Origin: Rhizobium altiplani
GTDB taxonomy: Bacteria; Pseudomonadota; Alphaproteobacteria; Rhizobiales; Rhizobiaceae
Direction of reading: 5' to 3'
DNA length: 64,000 nt
Assembly: GCF_001542405.1 (NCBI RefSeq)
Contig: NZ_LNCD01000003.1
Location: forward strand, 62,001 to 126,000
Made by a program: the position numbers and the translations under genes. Numbering within the stretch: position 1 is the first letter of the stretch; each line of letters opens with the position of its first letter. The notes below the pieces were generated by a model that worked only from the letters and a program-made list of their open reading frames with translations, had not been told where the DNA came from and did not search any database. Positions 26,708-35,255 of this stretch are shown here, in pieces.

Positions 26708-27457
26708 ATGCCAGGTATCAGCTTGATCGAACTTGTCAGCAAGGAACTGGGCCTGACGGCACCCGATGTGCCACTTTACAAACGGCTCAAATCGGCAATT
26801 GAAGCTGCCATTCGCTCCAATGCCGTGAAGGCCGGCGCTGTCCTGCCGGGAGAGCGGGTTCTTGCCGAGAGCCTGTCACTCTCACGCGTGACGGTTCGCA
26901 AAGCCTTGGCATTGCTTGAGGAAGAGGGTCTTCTCAATCGCCGCCATGGCTTCAAGACGGAGGTCGGATCGCGCGTCGAGAAGTCGATGTCGACCTTGAC
27001 GAGTTTTTCGGAAGACATTCGCGCTCGCGGCATGGTGGCGGGATGTGTGTGGATTTCCAAGCACATAAGCCGACCTTCGCCAACGGAGATGATGGCGCTC
27101 GGGTTGTCAGCCAATGCAAATGTGATCCGCATGAAACGCGTCCGCACAGCGGATGGCGCACCTATCGCGGTCGAAACATCAACCGTGCCGACGCGCTTTC
27201 TTCCCTCGCCCGATCTGGTCCGGGATTCACTATACGAAGCGCTTGAGGCGCGTGGCTTCATGCCGCAACGGGCAATCCAGCGCATGCGTTCGAGAGCAGC
27301 AACCAGCGAAGATGCGCGCCATCTTCATTGCGAGGTGGGTGCACCACTCCTGATGACCGAAAGACGGTGCTTCCTGCCTGACGAGCAGATCGTGGAATAC
27401 TGCGAGACACGCTACAAAGGTGACGTCTACGACTTCGTCTTCGAGCTTCAGCGATAA
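26708..27457 (+). CDS. GntR/HutC-family transcriptional regulator (UTRA domain)
   Basis: Local repressor of the amino-sugar operon that follows. The ATG at 26708 opens MPGISLIELVSKELG with GAGGATA before it; the open frame from 26477 is not credible. Residues about 20-85 form the GntR winged helix (VPLYKRLKSAIEAAIRS, LPGERVLAESLSLSRVTVRKAL); about 100-245 form a UTRA ligand domain (IRMKRVRTADGAPIAVETS and EQIVEYCETRYKGDVYDF). HutC/NagR-type regulators bind phosphorylated sugars or amines, here perhaps ManNAc-6-P or GlcNAc-6-P by context. 249 residues. Confidence 0.88.
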   Translation: MPGISLIELVSKELGLTAPDVPLYKRLKSAIEAAIRSNAVKAGAVLPGERVLAESLSLSRVTVRKALALLEEEGLLNRRHGFKTEVGSRVEKSMSTLTSFSEDIRARGMVAGCVWISKHISRPSPTEMMALGLSANANVIRMKRVRTADGAPIAVETSTVPTRFLPSPDLVRDSLYEALEARGFMPQRAIQRMRSRAATSEDARHLHCEVGAPLLMTERRCFLPDEQIVEYCETRYKGDVYDFVFELQR

Positions 27458-27458
27458 G

Positions 27459-27488
27459 ACCAGATACAAACTGGTTGTAATCTGGTAT
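27459..27488 (+). promoter_or_regulatory. Putative GntR operator upstream of nanE-nanK
   Basis: Contains the inverted repeat ACCAG (27459-27463) / CTGGT (27471-27475) and, overlapping it, CTGG, seven bases, CTGGTAT (27471-27488), which is the reverse of the element at 26640. It lies 38 bases before the GTG start of the fused epimerase-kinase gene, so binding would block or control that transcript. Confidence 0.55.
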
Positions 27489-27525
27489 TTTCCTTTTATC
27501 GTGATACCGAAATGGAGTGTCACGA

Positions 27526-29043
27526 GTGCAACGGGAAGACATCAGGAATAGCCTTATCGTATCCTGCCAGCCGGTTCCCGGCGGGCCGATGGATCGTGCC
27601 GATTTCGTCGCTGGCTTTGCGAAAGCGGCACTGAACGCCGGCGCCAAGGCACTGAGGATCGAGTCGGTTGCCTATGTGAAAGCTGTTCGCCCCGTCGTTT
27701 CCGCTCCGATTGTCGGCATCGTCAAGAGGGATCTTCCAGACAGTCCGGTCCGCATTACACCTTTCGTCTCCGACGCCGAGGCGCTTGCCGATGCCGGTGC
27801 CGACGTCATCGCCTTTGACGCGACGGATCGGCCTCGCCCGGCTTCGGTGGAGGAACTGGTCCGCATCATCAAGGCGAGGGGCAAGCTGACGATGGCGGAC
27901 TGCTCCTGTCTCGACGACGCCAGGCGGGCCCTTGCCGCAGGCGTCGATTTCGTTGGCACTACACTCTCAGGCTATGTTGGCGGACCGGAACCCGTGGACC
28001 CGGACATTGAGCTCATCGCGGCGATGCGACAGCTCACGCCCTATGTCATCGCCGAAGGTCGCATCCGTTCGCCGGAGCAGGCTCTGGCGGCCGCGCAAGC
28101 GGGGGCGTTTGCGGTCGTCGTTGGTTCTGCCATTACCCGCACCGAGCATGTGACCTCATGGTTCAATGAGGCGATCGCCAAGGCCTATAATGGCGCAAAC
28201 CGCGAAACCGTCCTCTCCATCGACATTGGCGGCACCAAGACGATGGCAGCACTCGTCAGCGGCAGTACAGTTGTGGAAGAGATCGTCGTTCCGACCGCGC
28301 GCGACGCTGGACCGGACGCCTGGCTCTCAAAGGTGGCCGAGAGTACCGCAAATTGGCGGAACCGATACGAACGGATCGGGATTGCAGTGACCGGCTTCAT
28401 CGAAGGCGGCCACTGGTCGGCGCTCAATCCGGCAACGCTTTCAATTCCTGATCGCTACCCTCTGGTCGATCGCGTCGCTGCACTGTTTGGCAAGCCCACT
28501 TTTGCCGTCAATGATGCGCAGGCTGCAGCCTGGGGGGAGTACAGATTCGGGGCGGAGTCAGGTGATGATCTTGTTTTTTTGACGATCTCGACCGGTATCG
28601 GAGGAGGGGTTGTCATCAACGGCAAGCCGCTGTTGGGGCTTGCCGGCCACTTTGGCCTGATCCGGTCACCGTCGCAGGGGCAGGCTCCCTTCGAAGATCA
28701 GACATCCGGCAGATGGATCGCGAGCGAGGCCCTGAAGGCCGGGCACCCGATCGACGCCGTCGAGGTTTTTGAGCGCGCGCGCAACGGTGAAACTTGGGCA
28801 GCCGATATCATGTCCCTTTCGGCCCATCGCGCCGCGACGCTCTGCCGGGATATCCAGCTGATGTTCGATCCCGATGTGATCGTGATCGGCGGCGGCATCG
28901 GCCTGGCGGAAGGCTATCTCGATCTGATGCGCAGCCATCTGTCTGGCATGTCGCCTCGGTTCACTCCGCGTCTGGTGGCTGCAAAGCTCGGCCGCCGCGC
29001 CGGTATCATTGGCGCTGCAGATCTTGCTGGTGAGGGCAAGTAG
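27526..29043 (+). CDS. nanEK: Fused ManNAc-6-phosphate 2-epimerase / ROK-family ManNAc kinase
   Basis: Natural fusion of NanE and NanK for N-acetylmannosamine use. Residues about 1-225 are the epimerase TIM barrel, with the catalytic Lys block GIVKRDLPDSPVRITP (about 67) and the catalytic Glu in VIAEGRIRSPEQA (about 177). Residues about 228-505 are a ROK sugar kinase: phosphate loop DIGGTKT (about 234), substrate block NDAQAAAWGEYRFG (about 331) and IGGGIGLAEGYL. The ROK zinc motif CxCGxxGC is missing; the stretch after GHFGLIRSP has no Cys. Start taken as GTG 27526 (GGAG eight bases upstream); GTG 27517 is an alternative. Operon with the ABC genes after it. Confidence 0.9.
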   Translation: MQREDIRNSLIVSCQPVPGGPMDRADFVAGFAKAALNAGAKALRIESVAYVKAVRPVVSAPIVGIVKRDLPDSPVRITPFVSDAEALADAGADVIAFDATDRPRPASVEELVRIIKARGKLTMADCSCLDDARRALAAGVDFVGTTLSGYVGGPEPVDPDIELIAAMRQLTPYVIAEGRIRSPEQALAAAQAGAFAVVVGSAITRTEHVTSWFNEAIAKAYNGANRETVLSIDIGGTKTMAALVSGSTVVEEIVVPTARDAGPDAWLSKVAESTANWRNRYERIGIAVTGFIEGGHWSALNPATLSIPDRYPLVDRVAALFGKPTFAVNDAQAAAWGEYRFGAESGDDLVFLTISTGIGGGVVINGKPLLGLAGHFGLIRSPSQGQAPFEDQTSGRWIASEALKAGHPIDAVEVFERARNGETWAADIMSLSAHRAATLCRDIQLMFDPDVIVIGGGIGLAEGYLDLMRSHLSGMSPRFTPRLVAAKLGRRAGIIGAADLAGEGK

Positions 29044-29088
29044 CGGCGAGCGAATGGCATGAAACCTGATAAAAGAAAGGGAACGACG

Positions 29089-30420
29089 ATGAAATCCATA
29101 ACCAGGTCTCTTCCGGCACTGGCTGCGCTCCTTGCGAGCGTCGCACTGCCGGGTATTGCAAACGCGACTGTAACGGTGCTCGGCTGGCCAGGTGGCTCGG
29201 AGGAAACCGCGCTCAGAGCTACGGTCGAAGCCTACAATGCTCAGGCCGGCATCAGCGACGCCGACAAGGTGCAGTTGCTGTTCTTCAACCGCGATGGCTT
29301 CTTCGACAAGCTGCAGGCCGACATGGCCGCCGGCTCCGATGCCTTCGACGTCAATCTGGTTGCCACTTATTCGATCGGCCGTTACGCGCCTTACATGGAG
29401 CCTGTCGAACTGGGTTCGGACGCCGCAAAGGTGTTTGGCCCTTCTGTCCTCAAGACGATGCAGTTCGATGGCAAGCAGTATGGCGTGCCGACAGACCTCT
29501 CCCTGCACTTCATGTACTATCGCAAGGATCTCGTCGACGCCCTGATGAAGGACGAGGCGGCCAAGAAGACCTACGGGGAAATCGCTCAGAAGTACCTCGG
29601 CAAGGAACTCCAGCCGAAGGATCCCGACAGCTGGACCTGGGACGATTGGGCAGCAACCGCGCTCTATTTCAGCAAGCAGGCGAATTCGGCAAGTCCCGTG
29701 CGCTACGGCACTGTCCTGCAGATGAAGAACCTGCTTTTCAACATGATGGTCTTCCAATCCCTGCCACGCTCCTATGGCGGCAACTGGATGGACAAGGACG
29801 GCAAGATCACGGTCGATTCCGATGCGTACAAAACCGGCCTCGAGCTCTACAAGAAGCTCTATGATGCAGGCGCTTCCCCGAAGGATTCGCTGAGCTACGA
29901 GTACGCCGAGACCAATGCCGCCTATAGCTCCGGCCAGGCTGCAACTGCGCTGCAATGGAATGCAGCAGCGGCCGATCTGACCAACGCTGAAAAGTCGCCG
30001 GCCGTTGCCGGAGTGACCGGCATCGTCGCGCCGCCCGCTGGCCCTGACGGCCGCGCGGATCACATCCACGGCCTCGGGCTTGGCCTTAACAAGAATGCCA
30101 AGAACAAAGAAGGTGCGACCAAGTTCCTGAAATGGCTGGCAAGCGAGGACGCCGCACTTCTCTATGCCAAAAGCGGTGGTTCTCCGGCCCTTTCGCCCGA
30201 AGTCGTCGCCAAGGTCGCCAGCGAGCGTCCTGATCTCGTCAAACTCGGCGAATTCGCGAGCAAGTATGGCTATGTGATGAACGGCGCCACCTCCGCCAAT
30301 GCCTTGTCGGTCTATGAACTTCAGGCAAAGGAATTCACGGGCTACTGGGCGGGCCAACAGGGCCTCGACGACGCGCTTGCCCATGTGAAGACGGGCATGC
30401 AGGATCTCCTGAAGAAGTAG
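29089..30420 (+). CDS. ABC transporter substrate-binding protein (CUT1 family)
   Basis: Periplasmic sugar-binding protein of 443 residues. The ATG at 29089 has AAAGGGAA before it and opens a signal peptide (KSITRSLPALAALLASVALPGIANA) ending near residue 27. The mature protein has the family-1 solute-binding pattern: TVLGWPGGSEET at the start, SDAFDVNLVATYSIGRYAPYM, the SWTWDDWAATALYFSKQ hinge block and a late TKFLKWLASEDAALLYAKSGGSPA. Ligand likely an amino sugar (ManNAc, GlcNAc or sialic acid) by context with the fused nanEK, 45 bases upstream; this is inference. Confidence 0.88.
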   Translation: MKSITRSLPALAALLASVALPGIANATVTVLGWPGGSEETALRATVEAYNAQAGISDADKVQLLFFNRDGFFDKLQADMAAGSDAFDVNLVATYSIGRYAPYMEPVELGSDAAKVFGPSVLKTMQFDGKQYGVPTDLSLHFMYYRKDLVDALMKDEAAKKTYGEIAQKYLGKELQPKDPDSWTWDDWAATALYFSKQANSASPVRYGTVLQMKNLLFNMMVFQSLPRSYGGNWMDKDGKITVDSDAYKTGLELYKKLYDAGASPKDSLSYEYAETNAAYSSGQAATALQWNAAAADLTNAEKSPAVAGVTGIVAPPAGPDGRADHIHGLGLGLNKNAKNKEGATKFLKWLASEDAALLYAKSGGSPALSPEVVAKVASERPDLVKLGEFASKYGYVMNGATSANALSVYELQAKEFTGYWAGQQGLDDALAHVKTGMQDLLKK

Positions 30421-30427
30421 GACGAAC

Positions 30428-30454
30428 CCGGCGTCAGGTTTCGCCTGGCGCCGG
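30428..30454 (+). other. Intercistronic RNA hairpin after the binding-protein gene
   Basis: CCGGCGTCAGG pairs with CCTGGCGCCGG over 11 positions (one G-U) around a TTTCG loop; no T-tract follows. Such hairpins between a binding-protein gene and its permeases typically protect the upstream mRNA and lower permease expression. A similar hairpin with a TTTCG loop follows the other binding-protein gene at 41174. Confidence 0.7.
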
Positions 30455-30472
30455 CACACCCGGCGGACCATA

Positions 30473-31339
30473 ATGGCTATTGTAAAACGTGCCGAAGGCA
30501 GAGCTTATCTCGCACCGCTTGTGGCATTCCTGCTTCTCTTTCTGGGCTTTCCTGCGCTCGTCAACCTCATCTACTCGGTCTCTACCGTCAGCTTCGAGAA
30601 CCTGCGCAGTCCGAGCCTCAGCGGGCTTGGCAACTACGCATCAGTGCTGGTAGACCGAGAGTTCTGGCAGTCTGTATCTTTCTCGATGCGCTTTGGCATC
30701 CTGACCGCGCTTGCCGAATGCCTGATCGGCCTGTTCCTTGCGATCTTCCTTGCGCCACTGCTTGCGAAGCGATCGTTTCTAATGGCGCCGTTGATGCTGC
30801 CATTGATGGTCGCTCCCGCCATGATCGGCCTGATGTATCGGCTTGTGCTGCACGAGTTTGCCGGACCGGTGCCCTATTACCTTTTCCTGTGGTTCGGTGA
30901 CAGCCCGGCCTTCCTCGACATCAATAATGCCTTTCGCACGCTGATCGTCGTCGAAACGCTGCAGTGGACGCCGTTTGCCTTTCTGCTCTTTTATATGGCC
31001 TACGTTGCGATACCGCTCGATGTGCGGGAAGCGGCCGAGCTCGACGGCGCCCCGTGGTTCAAGATCCTTTGGTGGATCGAACTGCCGCTGATGCTTCCCA
31101 CACTCGTCATCGCCTTCTTCATCCGCTTCATCGATGGCTTTCGCGTGTTCGACAACGTTTATGCGCTGACCGGCAGTGGTGCCGGGGGATCAACGACATC
31201 GCTTTCGATCTACATCTACCAGGCCTTTTTCAAGGAGGGCGCCATTGGCAAGGCGGTTGCGGCATCCGTCATGCTGTTCGTCGCCTCGCTTGCGGTGCTC
31301 TATGGTCTCAACTGGCTTGCCGGTCGCAGGAGGAGATAG
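30473..31339 (+). CDS. ABC sugar permease, inner subunit 1
   Basis: Binding-protein-dependent permease of 288 residues with six hydrophobic helices. The EAA coupling motif, which contacts the ATPase, is visible as VREAAELDGAPWFKILWWIELPLM near residue 185. It forms a heterodimer with the next gene product. The start has only a weak ribosome binding site (GGCGGACC), in keeping with lower expression than the binding protein. The stop is two bases before the next start. Confidence 0.9.
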   Translation: MAIVKRAEGRAYLAPLVAFLLLFLGFPALVNLIYSVSTVSFENLRSPSLSGLGNYASVLVDREFWQSVSFSMRFGILTALAECLIGLFLAIFLAPLLAKRSFLMAPLMLPLMVAPAMIGLMYRLVLHEFAGPVPYYLFLWFGDSPAFLDINNAFRTLIVVETLQWTPFAFLLFYMAYVAIPLDVREAAELDGAPWFKILWWIELPLMLPTLVIAFFIRFIDGFRVFDNVYALTGSGAGGSTTSLSIYIYQAFFKEGAIGKAVAASVMLFVASLAVLYGLNWLAGRRRR

Positions 31340-31341
31340 CG

Positions 31342-32163
31342 ATGCTGAACACTGCTCGTTGGCTCGTCTTTGCAATTGCTACGGTCGCAATGAACTTTCC
31401 GGTCATCGTTACACTCGTCACCTCGTTGAAGAGCGCGAGTGAACTGTCAATCAATCCCGGTCTCTGGATAAGCCAGCCGACACTTGAGAACTACCTTCGG
31501 GTTCTGACACACACGGATCGGTTCAATATCTACTCGTATCTTTTCAACAGTACGATTGCCTCGCTCATCGGAACGAGCCTTGCGATCCTTCTGGCCTTCC
31601 CGGCGGCCTATGCCATTGCTCGAAGCGAGGCGGGCAAGCGCACCCTGTTGCCTGTCATCATAAACCTGCGAGCCGTGCCACTGATCATTTTCGCGATCCC
31701 GCTTTATATGATGTATCAATGGCTTGGCCTCCTGGATACTCGGCTTGGGCTGGGCCTGATCTTGACGATTGTCAATACGCCACTTGCGCTCGTCATCATG
31801 GTCAATGCCATTTCCGACGTGCCACTGGAACTTGACGAAGCAGCGAAGGTGGATGGTGCCAGTTCCTGGCAAGTAATGCTGATGATCATCCGGCCCGTCG
31901 TCAGGCCGGCATTGGTGACCACCTTCATCTTCGGCTTCATCACCGCCTGGAACGAGTTCCTGTTTGGCCTCATGCTGACGACCAGCCAGGCTGTTCCAAT
32001 GACGGTCGGCGCCTCCTTCTTCTTTGCCGCCAGCGGAGGCGGGGTGCAGTGGGGAACCGCATCGGCCGTCATGATGCTCGGCGCGCTGCCGCCTGCGGTG
32101 CTCGGTCTCGTCATGTACAGGCAGATTTCCGGCTCAATGACCGCCGGCGCCGTGAAGGGGTAG
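31342..32163 (+). CDS. ABC sugar permease, inner subunit 2
   Basis: Second permease of the importer, 273 residues, six helices. The ATG at 31342 has an AGGAGGAGA site before it. The EAA motif is LDEAAKVDGASSWQVMLMIIRPVVRPAL, near residue 160. FGFITAWNEFLFGLML is a typical MalG-like block. The operon ends here without a gene for the ATP-binding subunit, so an ATPase from elsewhere must power it; the MsmK/UgpC-type ATPase at 42992 is one candidate in this window. Confidence 0.9.
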   Translation: MLNTARWLVFAIATVAMNFPVIVTLVTSLKSASELSINPGLWISQPTLENYLRVLTHTDRFNIYSYLFNSTIASLIGTSLAILLAFPAAYAIARSEAGKRTLLPVIINLRAVPLIIFAIPLYMMYQWLGLLDTRLGLGLILTIVNTPLALVIMVNAISDVPLELDEAAKVDGASSWQVMLMIIRPVVRPALVTTFIFGFITAWNEFLFGLMLTTSQAVPMTVGASFFFAASGGGVQWGTASAVMMLGALPPAVLGLVMYRQISGSMTAGAVKG

Positions 32164-32267
32164 GGACACCTGCAAGCCCCCAGGATCTCTTCCGAAACCC
32201 GGAGGAATCTTGTCGATCAGTGATTGCTCATATACCTTTGCAGGGTTGGCAACGAAGGAGCCGGACC

Positions 32268-32639
32268 ATGCTGAGACTATCTCTTGTCGCCTCCGCCCTG
32301 CTGTCATTATCCGTGCTCAGTGCTTTCGGTGACAGCCCCTGGTATCGGATGATTCCGGTACCAAATGCGCCAGGCTGCAAGGTTCTTGCCGACCCGGGCG
32401 GCCGGCCCATTTTGCAGCGCTACGAAAAAGGCGGCACGCGCATGTATGGCATCGGTGGCAAGGCATGCCCGGAAAAGTTCCCAGGAATAGACTCCGCTAA
32501 GATTTCGATCGCACGGTCAATTACGACGGACGGGAATTTTGCGCGTATCACAACAAGGACACGCAAGCTGGTGGTCACCCGCGCGGGCACCGGTAGCAAC
32601 TATCAGTTCGCCGTCAACAAGCTGGACGTACCGAGATAG
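32268..32639 (+). CDS. Small secreted hypothetical protein
   Basis: Unrecognised 123-residue protein with an N-terminal signal peptide (LRLSLVASALLSLSVLSAFG, cleavage near 21). The mature part has only two Cys (in PGCKVLAD and GKACPEKF), which could form a disulfide, and a repeated basic C-terminus (TRTRKLVVTRAGTG). The ATG at 32268 has GAAGGAG before it. The frame upstream to 32049 is the shadow of the permease. It lies on the same strand 104 bases after the permease and could be the operon tail or a separate gene. Confidence 0.65.
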   Translation: MLRLSLVASALLSLSVLSAFGDSPWYRMIPVPNAPGCKVLADPGGRPILQRYEKGGTRMYGIGGKACPEKFPGIDSAKISIARSITTDGNFARITTRTRKLVVTRAGTGSNYQFAVNKLDVPR

Positions 32640-32968
32640 GCAAGGCCGGCGGTTTGCCCGGCAAACTCGGTATTTTCAGGTTCGACGACGATCCCGGCAT
32701 TAACGACTTGGCTTCCGCTCGGCAAACATGGCGCAGGTCGGCGACGAATTAGGCGCACCTAAAGCCGATCTCACATAACCACAGGCGAAAGTGAGCCGAT
32801 TGAAAACAACAGATCTGGATTAGCCGACTTGCACAAATACAAATTAATAGAAACCCATTCGTAAAATACAATCTGCGCTGCGTATTACAAAAATATACTT
32901 TCCGTGCTTCGATATATATTCAGGCATTGTCTCAACGTTACGCAATAAGGCGTATCTGAGGATAATTG

Positions 32969-32997
32969 TTGGACACGTTTAACCCATGCTAACTATA
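32969..32997 (+). promoter_or_regulatory. Candidate promoter of the glycosylphosphotransferase gene
   Basis: TTGGAC (32969-32974), 17 bases, ACTATA (32992-32997), 24 bases before the ATG at 33021. It is the best match in the otherwise unassigned, AT-richer gap 32640-33020, in which no gene or other element was seen. Confidence 0.4.
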
Positions 32998-33020
32998 CGG
33001 CAGGGTTGAGGGTGTGCTTC

Positions 33021-34460
33021 ATGACCATTCCAGTCGAACAGAACTGGGGCCCGCATCTTTCCGTCAAGAGCGACCGGAAATGGTTCGGCTTCCACAGCAT
33101 CGCGATTACCTGCATCGCAGCGGCGTTCGATTTTGTCGTCCTCCTTGCGGCGAGCGCCGCAGGGCATTTGTTCTATGAGCAGATGACCTACGGCACCCTG
33201 GCTGACCCGTCACGCTACATCGGGATCGGTTTGCTTGTGGCAACGATTTTCGTACTGGCGATGTTCAGCGTCCACGCTTATCGACCAAGCGAAATGTTCT
33301 CCTTCCGTCGCCAATTGTTGCTGATCGTCGCGTTTCTCCCCGCCGCCCTGTTCTTCCTTTTCGCAGTCATCCTGTTCCTCAAGATCGACATGGCGATATC
33401 GCTGGGCGCAATCGTCACAAGTGCGGCCCTCTCTTTAAGCGGACTGACGGCGTTGCGCTTGTTCTGGTATCGCTACCTTAATAGGGCGATGGCGCGCGCG
33501 GTGTTTCCCACCCGTCGGGTCCTGCTTGTATGCCCAGGCGCGATGTCGACGGAACCGGTCGTTCAACGTGCAGCACTCAGCGGTCTCTCCGTTGAGCATA
33601 CGATGCGAATTTCCGAGGGTGATCATTCGCTGGCTTCCACGAGCGACGCTTATGTGAAGAGCGGCATAGGCGATGTCGACGAGGTCTTGGTTGCCTGGAG
33701 CGACTACGGCAATTTGCGGGCACTCGAGGAGTGTCTGAACACCCTGCGCCAGTTCTGTGTGCCGGTAAACGTCATGTTCGGCGGAGTGGTCGGCGATGTC
33801 GTCGAGGGCTTCGCGCAGACGGTCGGAGAACGGCGCGTATTTCAGACCCACCGCCCACCGCTCGAGCTTTACGAACGCGGGCTGAAGAGAGCGTTCGATA
33901 TCGCCTTCTCGATCGCGGCGCTGGTGGTCATGTTCCCGATCTGCGCTGCGGTTGCCGTCGCCATCAAGCTCGACAGTCCGGGACCGATTTTCTTTGCGCA
34001 GTCCCGAAAAGGATATAACGGCCGGACGTTTCGTATCCTCAAGTTTCGTAGCATGTCTGTCATGGAAAATGCCGCTGACGTGCGCCAGGCGACACGCAAT
34101 GATCCTCGCGTGACCCGCGTTGGCGGCTTCATTCGATCAACGAGCCTGGATGAACTCCCGCAGTTCTGGAACGTCCTTCAAGGTGACATGTCGGTGGTTG
34201 GCCCGCGTCCGCATGCGTTGGCGCACGATGACCTTTACGGAGCGCTTATTGCCCAATACGCATCCCGTCGCCACGTCAAGCCGGGCCTGACAGGCTGGGC
34301 CCAGATCAACGGATGCCGAGGCGAAACCCCGACCGTGGATCGCATGGTTGACCGCGTTCGCCACGACATCTGGTACATCAATAACTGGTCACTGTGGCTC
34401 GACGTGAAAATAGTCTTCATGACGATGGGCACTGTGATTGGCCGCCACAACGCCTACTAG
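33021..34460 (+). CDS. Polyprenyl glycosylphosphotransferase (ExoY/WbaP type)
   Basis: Inner-membrane enzyme that starts surface polysaccharide synthesis by moving a sugar-1-phosphate onto undecaprenyl phosphate. The ATG at 33021 (479 residues) has GAGGG seven bases upstream; the frame's TTG at 33006 is less likely. The first 150 residues hold about four to five helices, then a Rossmann-like region. From about 290 follows the catalytic domain: KRAFDIAFSIAAL helix, DSPGPIFFAQSRKGYNGRTF, FKLFRSM-like block LKFRSMSVME, then STSLDELPQFWNVL and GDMSVVGPRP, and KPGLTGWAQINGCRGET near the end. Sugar specificity is not readable. No other EPS genes are adjacent. Confidence 0.92.
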   Translation: MTIPVEQNWGPHLSVKSDRKWFGFHSIAITCIAAAFDFVVLLAASAAGHLFYEQMTYGTLADPSRYIGIGLLVATIFVLAMFSVHAYRPSEMFSFRRQLLLIVAFLPAALFFLFAVILFLKIDMAISLGAIVTSAALSLSGLTALRLFWYRYLNRAMARAVFPTRRVLLVCPGAMSTEPVVQRAALSGLSVEHTMRISEGDHSLASTSDAYVKSGIGDVDEVLVAWSDYGNLRALEECLNTLRQFCVPVNVMFGGVVGDVVEGFAQTVGERRVFQTHRPPLELYERGLKRAFDIAFSIAALVVMFPICAAVAVAIKLDSPGPIFFAQSRKGYNGRTFRILKFRSMSVMENAADVRQATRNDPRVTRVGGFIRSTSLDELPQFWNVLQGDMSVVGPRPHALAHDDLYGALIAQYASRRHVKPGLTGWAQINGCRGETPTVDRMVDRVRHDIWYINNWSLWLDVKIVFMTMGTVIGRHNAY

Positions 34461-34774
34461 CTCGTCAGCCTTTGCAAGTGTTTGCAAGGTGCGTACGCGA
34501 TGCGTCCGTTTCGCCCACGGCTTTCCCGCACTCTCCGATTCTGCGCAATTCCTCTACAGATGACGGACGTCTACTGGCCCGAGAACGAGCGTACAGTCAT
34601 CTGAATGACACCTCGCTGAATATTTGCTGGCGATGGGTGTGATGACTGCCTTTCACGAAAGGACGGTGCTCTTCAATAGATGCCGAAGGTTTTGCAGATG
34701 CACGGTATTCTTGAGGCTTTCGTTTTCTTCGCATAGCTGTAATTTGCACTTTCTTGCAAACCGGCGACGACAGG
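34461..34774. other. Intergenic region without recognised features
   Basis: About 310 bases between the glycosylphosphotransferase and the VanZ-like gene. No hairpin with a T-tract, promoter pair or coding frame of convincing composition was seen on either strand. Confidence 0.4.
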
Positions 34775-35158
34775 ATGTCCGACGTGTCCGACCAAATTGC
34801 CAGCGGGCTGACCTTCGTCGTCGTTGCCCAAGCAATCGCATGGGTACTGCTTGTGTTCATCCTGTTCGTGACGATCGCTCCCATAAGGCTGCGTCCGCGG
34901 ACGATCACTCACGTCAATCTTGACAGGAGCCTCGCTTTCGCGGCGATGGCCTTCTTCTTTGTGCTTGGCTATTCGCAGTCTCCGATGCTGATTGCGATCA
35001 GTTGCACTGTCGGCGCCGGCCTTTCGGAATTGCTACAAGTGTTTTCACCGTCACGACATGCGCGAATGCCCGACGCCTTGGCGAAATCCGTCGGAGCCGC
35101 CGTCGGCGCTATTGCAGCGATGGCAACGCTAACAACGTCCGCTTTGGTAGGACATTGA
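34775..35158 (+). CDS. VanZ-like membrane protein, second copy
   Basis: Membrane protein of 127 residues with about four helices. Shares the pattern of the 2025-2375 protein: a VTIAPIRLRP block after helix 1, then LDRSLAFAAMAFFFVLGY, and ELLQVFSPSRHARMPDALAKSVGAAVG. The ATG at 34775 follows a weak site (GACAGG); a TTG at 34754 would add seven residues. It is transcribed toward the LacI gene. Function unknown. Confidence 0.65.
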   Translation: MSDVSDQIASGLTFVVVAQAIAWVLLVFILFVTIAPIRLRPRTITHVNLDRSLAFAAMAFFFVLGYSQSPMLIAISCTVGAGLSELLQVFSPSRHARMPDALAKSVGAAVGAIAAMATLTTSALVGH

Positions 35159-35186
35159 CGCCGCGGCCGGCGGGTTGCAATGACGC

Positions 35187-35202
35187 TTTCCGGAAACGTT
35201 TT
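35187..35202. promoter_or_regulatory. Putative LacI operator at the regulator's own promoter
   Basis: GAAACGTTTT (35193-35202) differs by one base from the operator GAAACGTTTC at 37829, and TTTCCGGAAA (35187-35196) is a perfect overlapping palindrome. A -10-like TAGTAT starts at 35202. Consistent with autoregulation of the LacI gene. Confidence 0.6.
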
Positions 35203-35255
35203 AGTATGGCAGATAGGGAGCAGAAGCGTTCAATCGGGGAGGAAGATTGCCGCAA

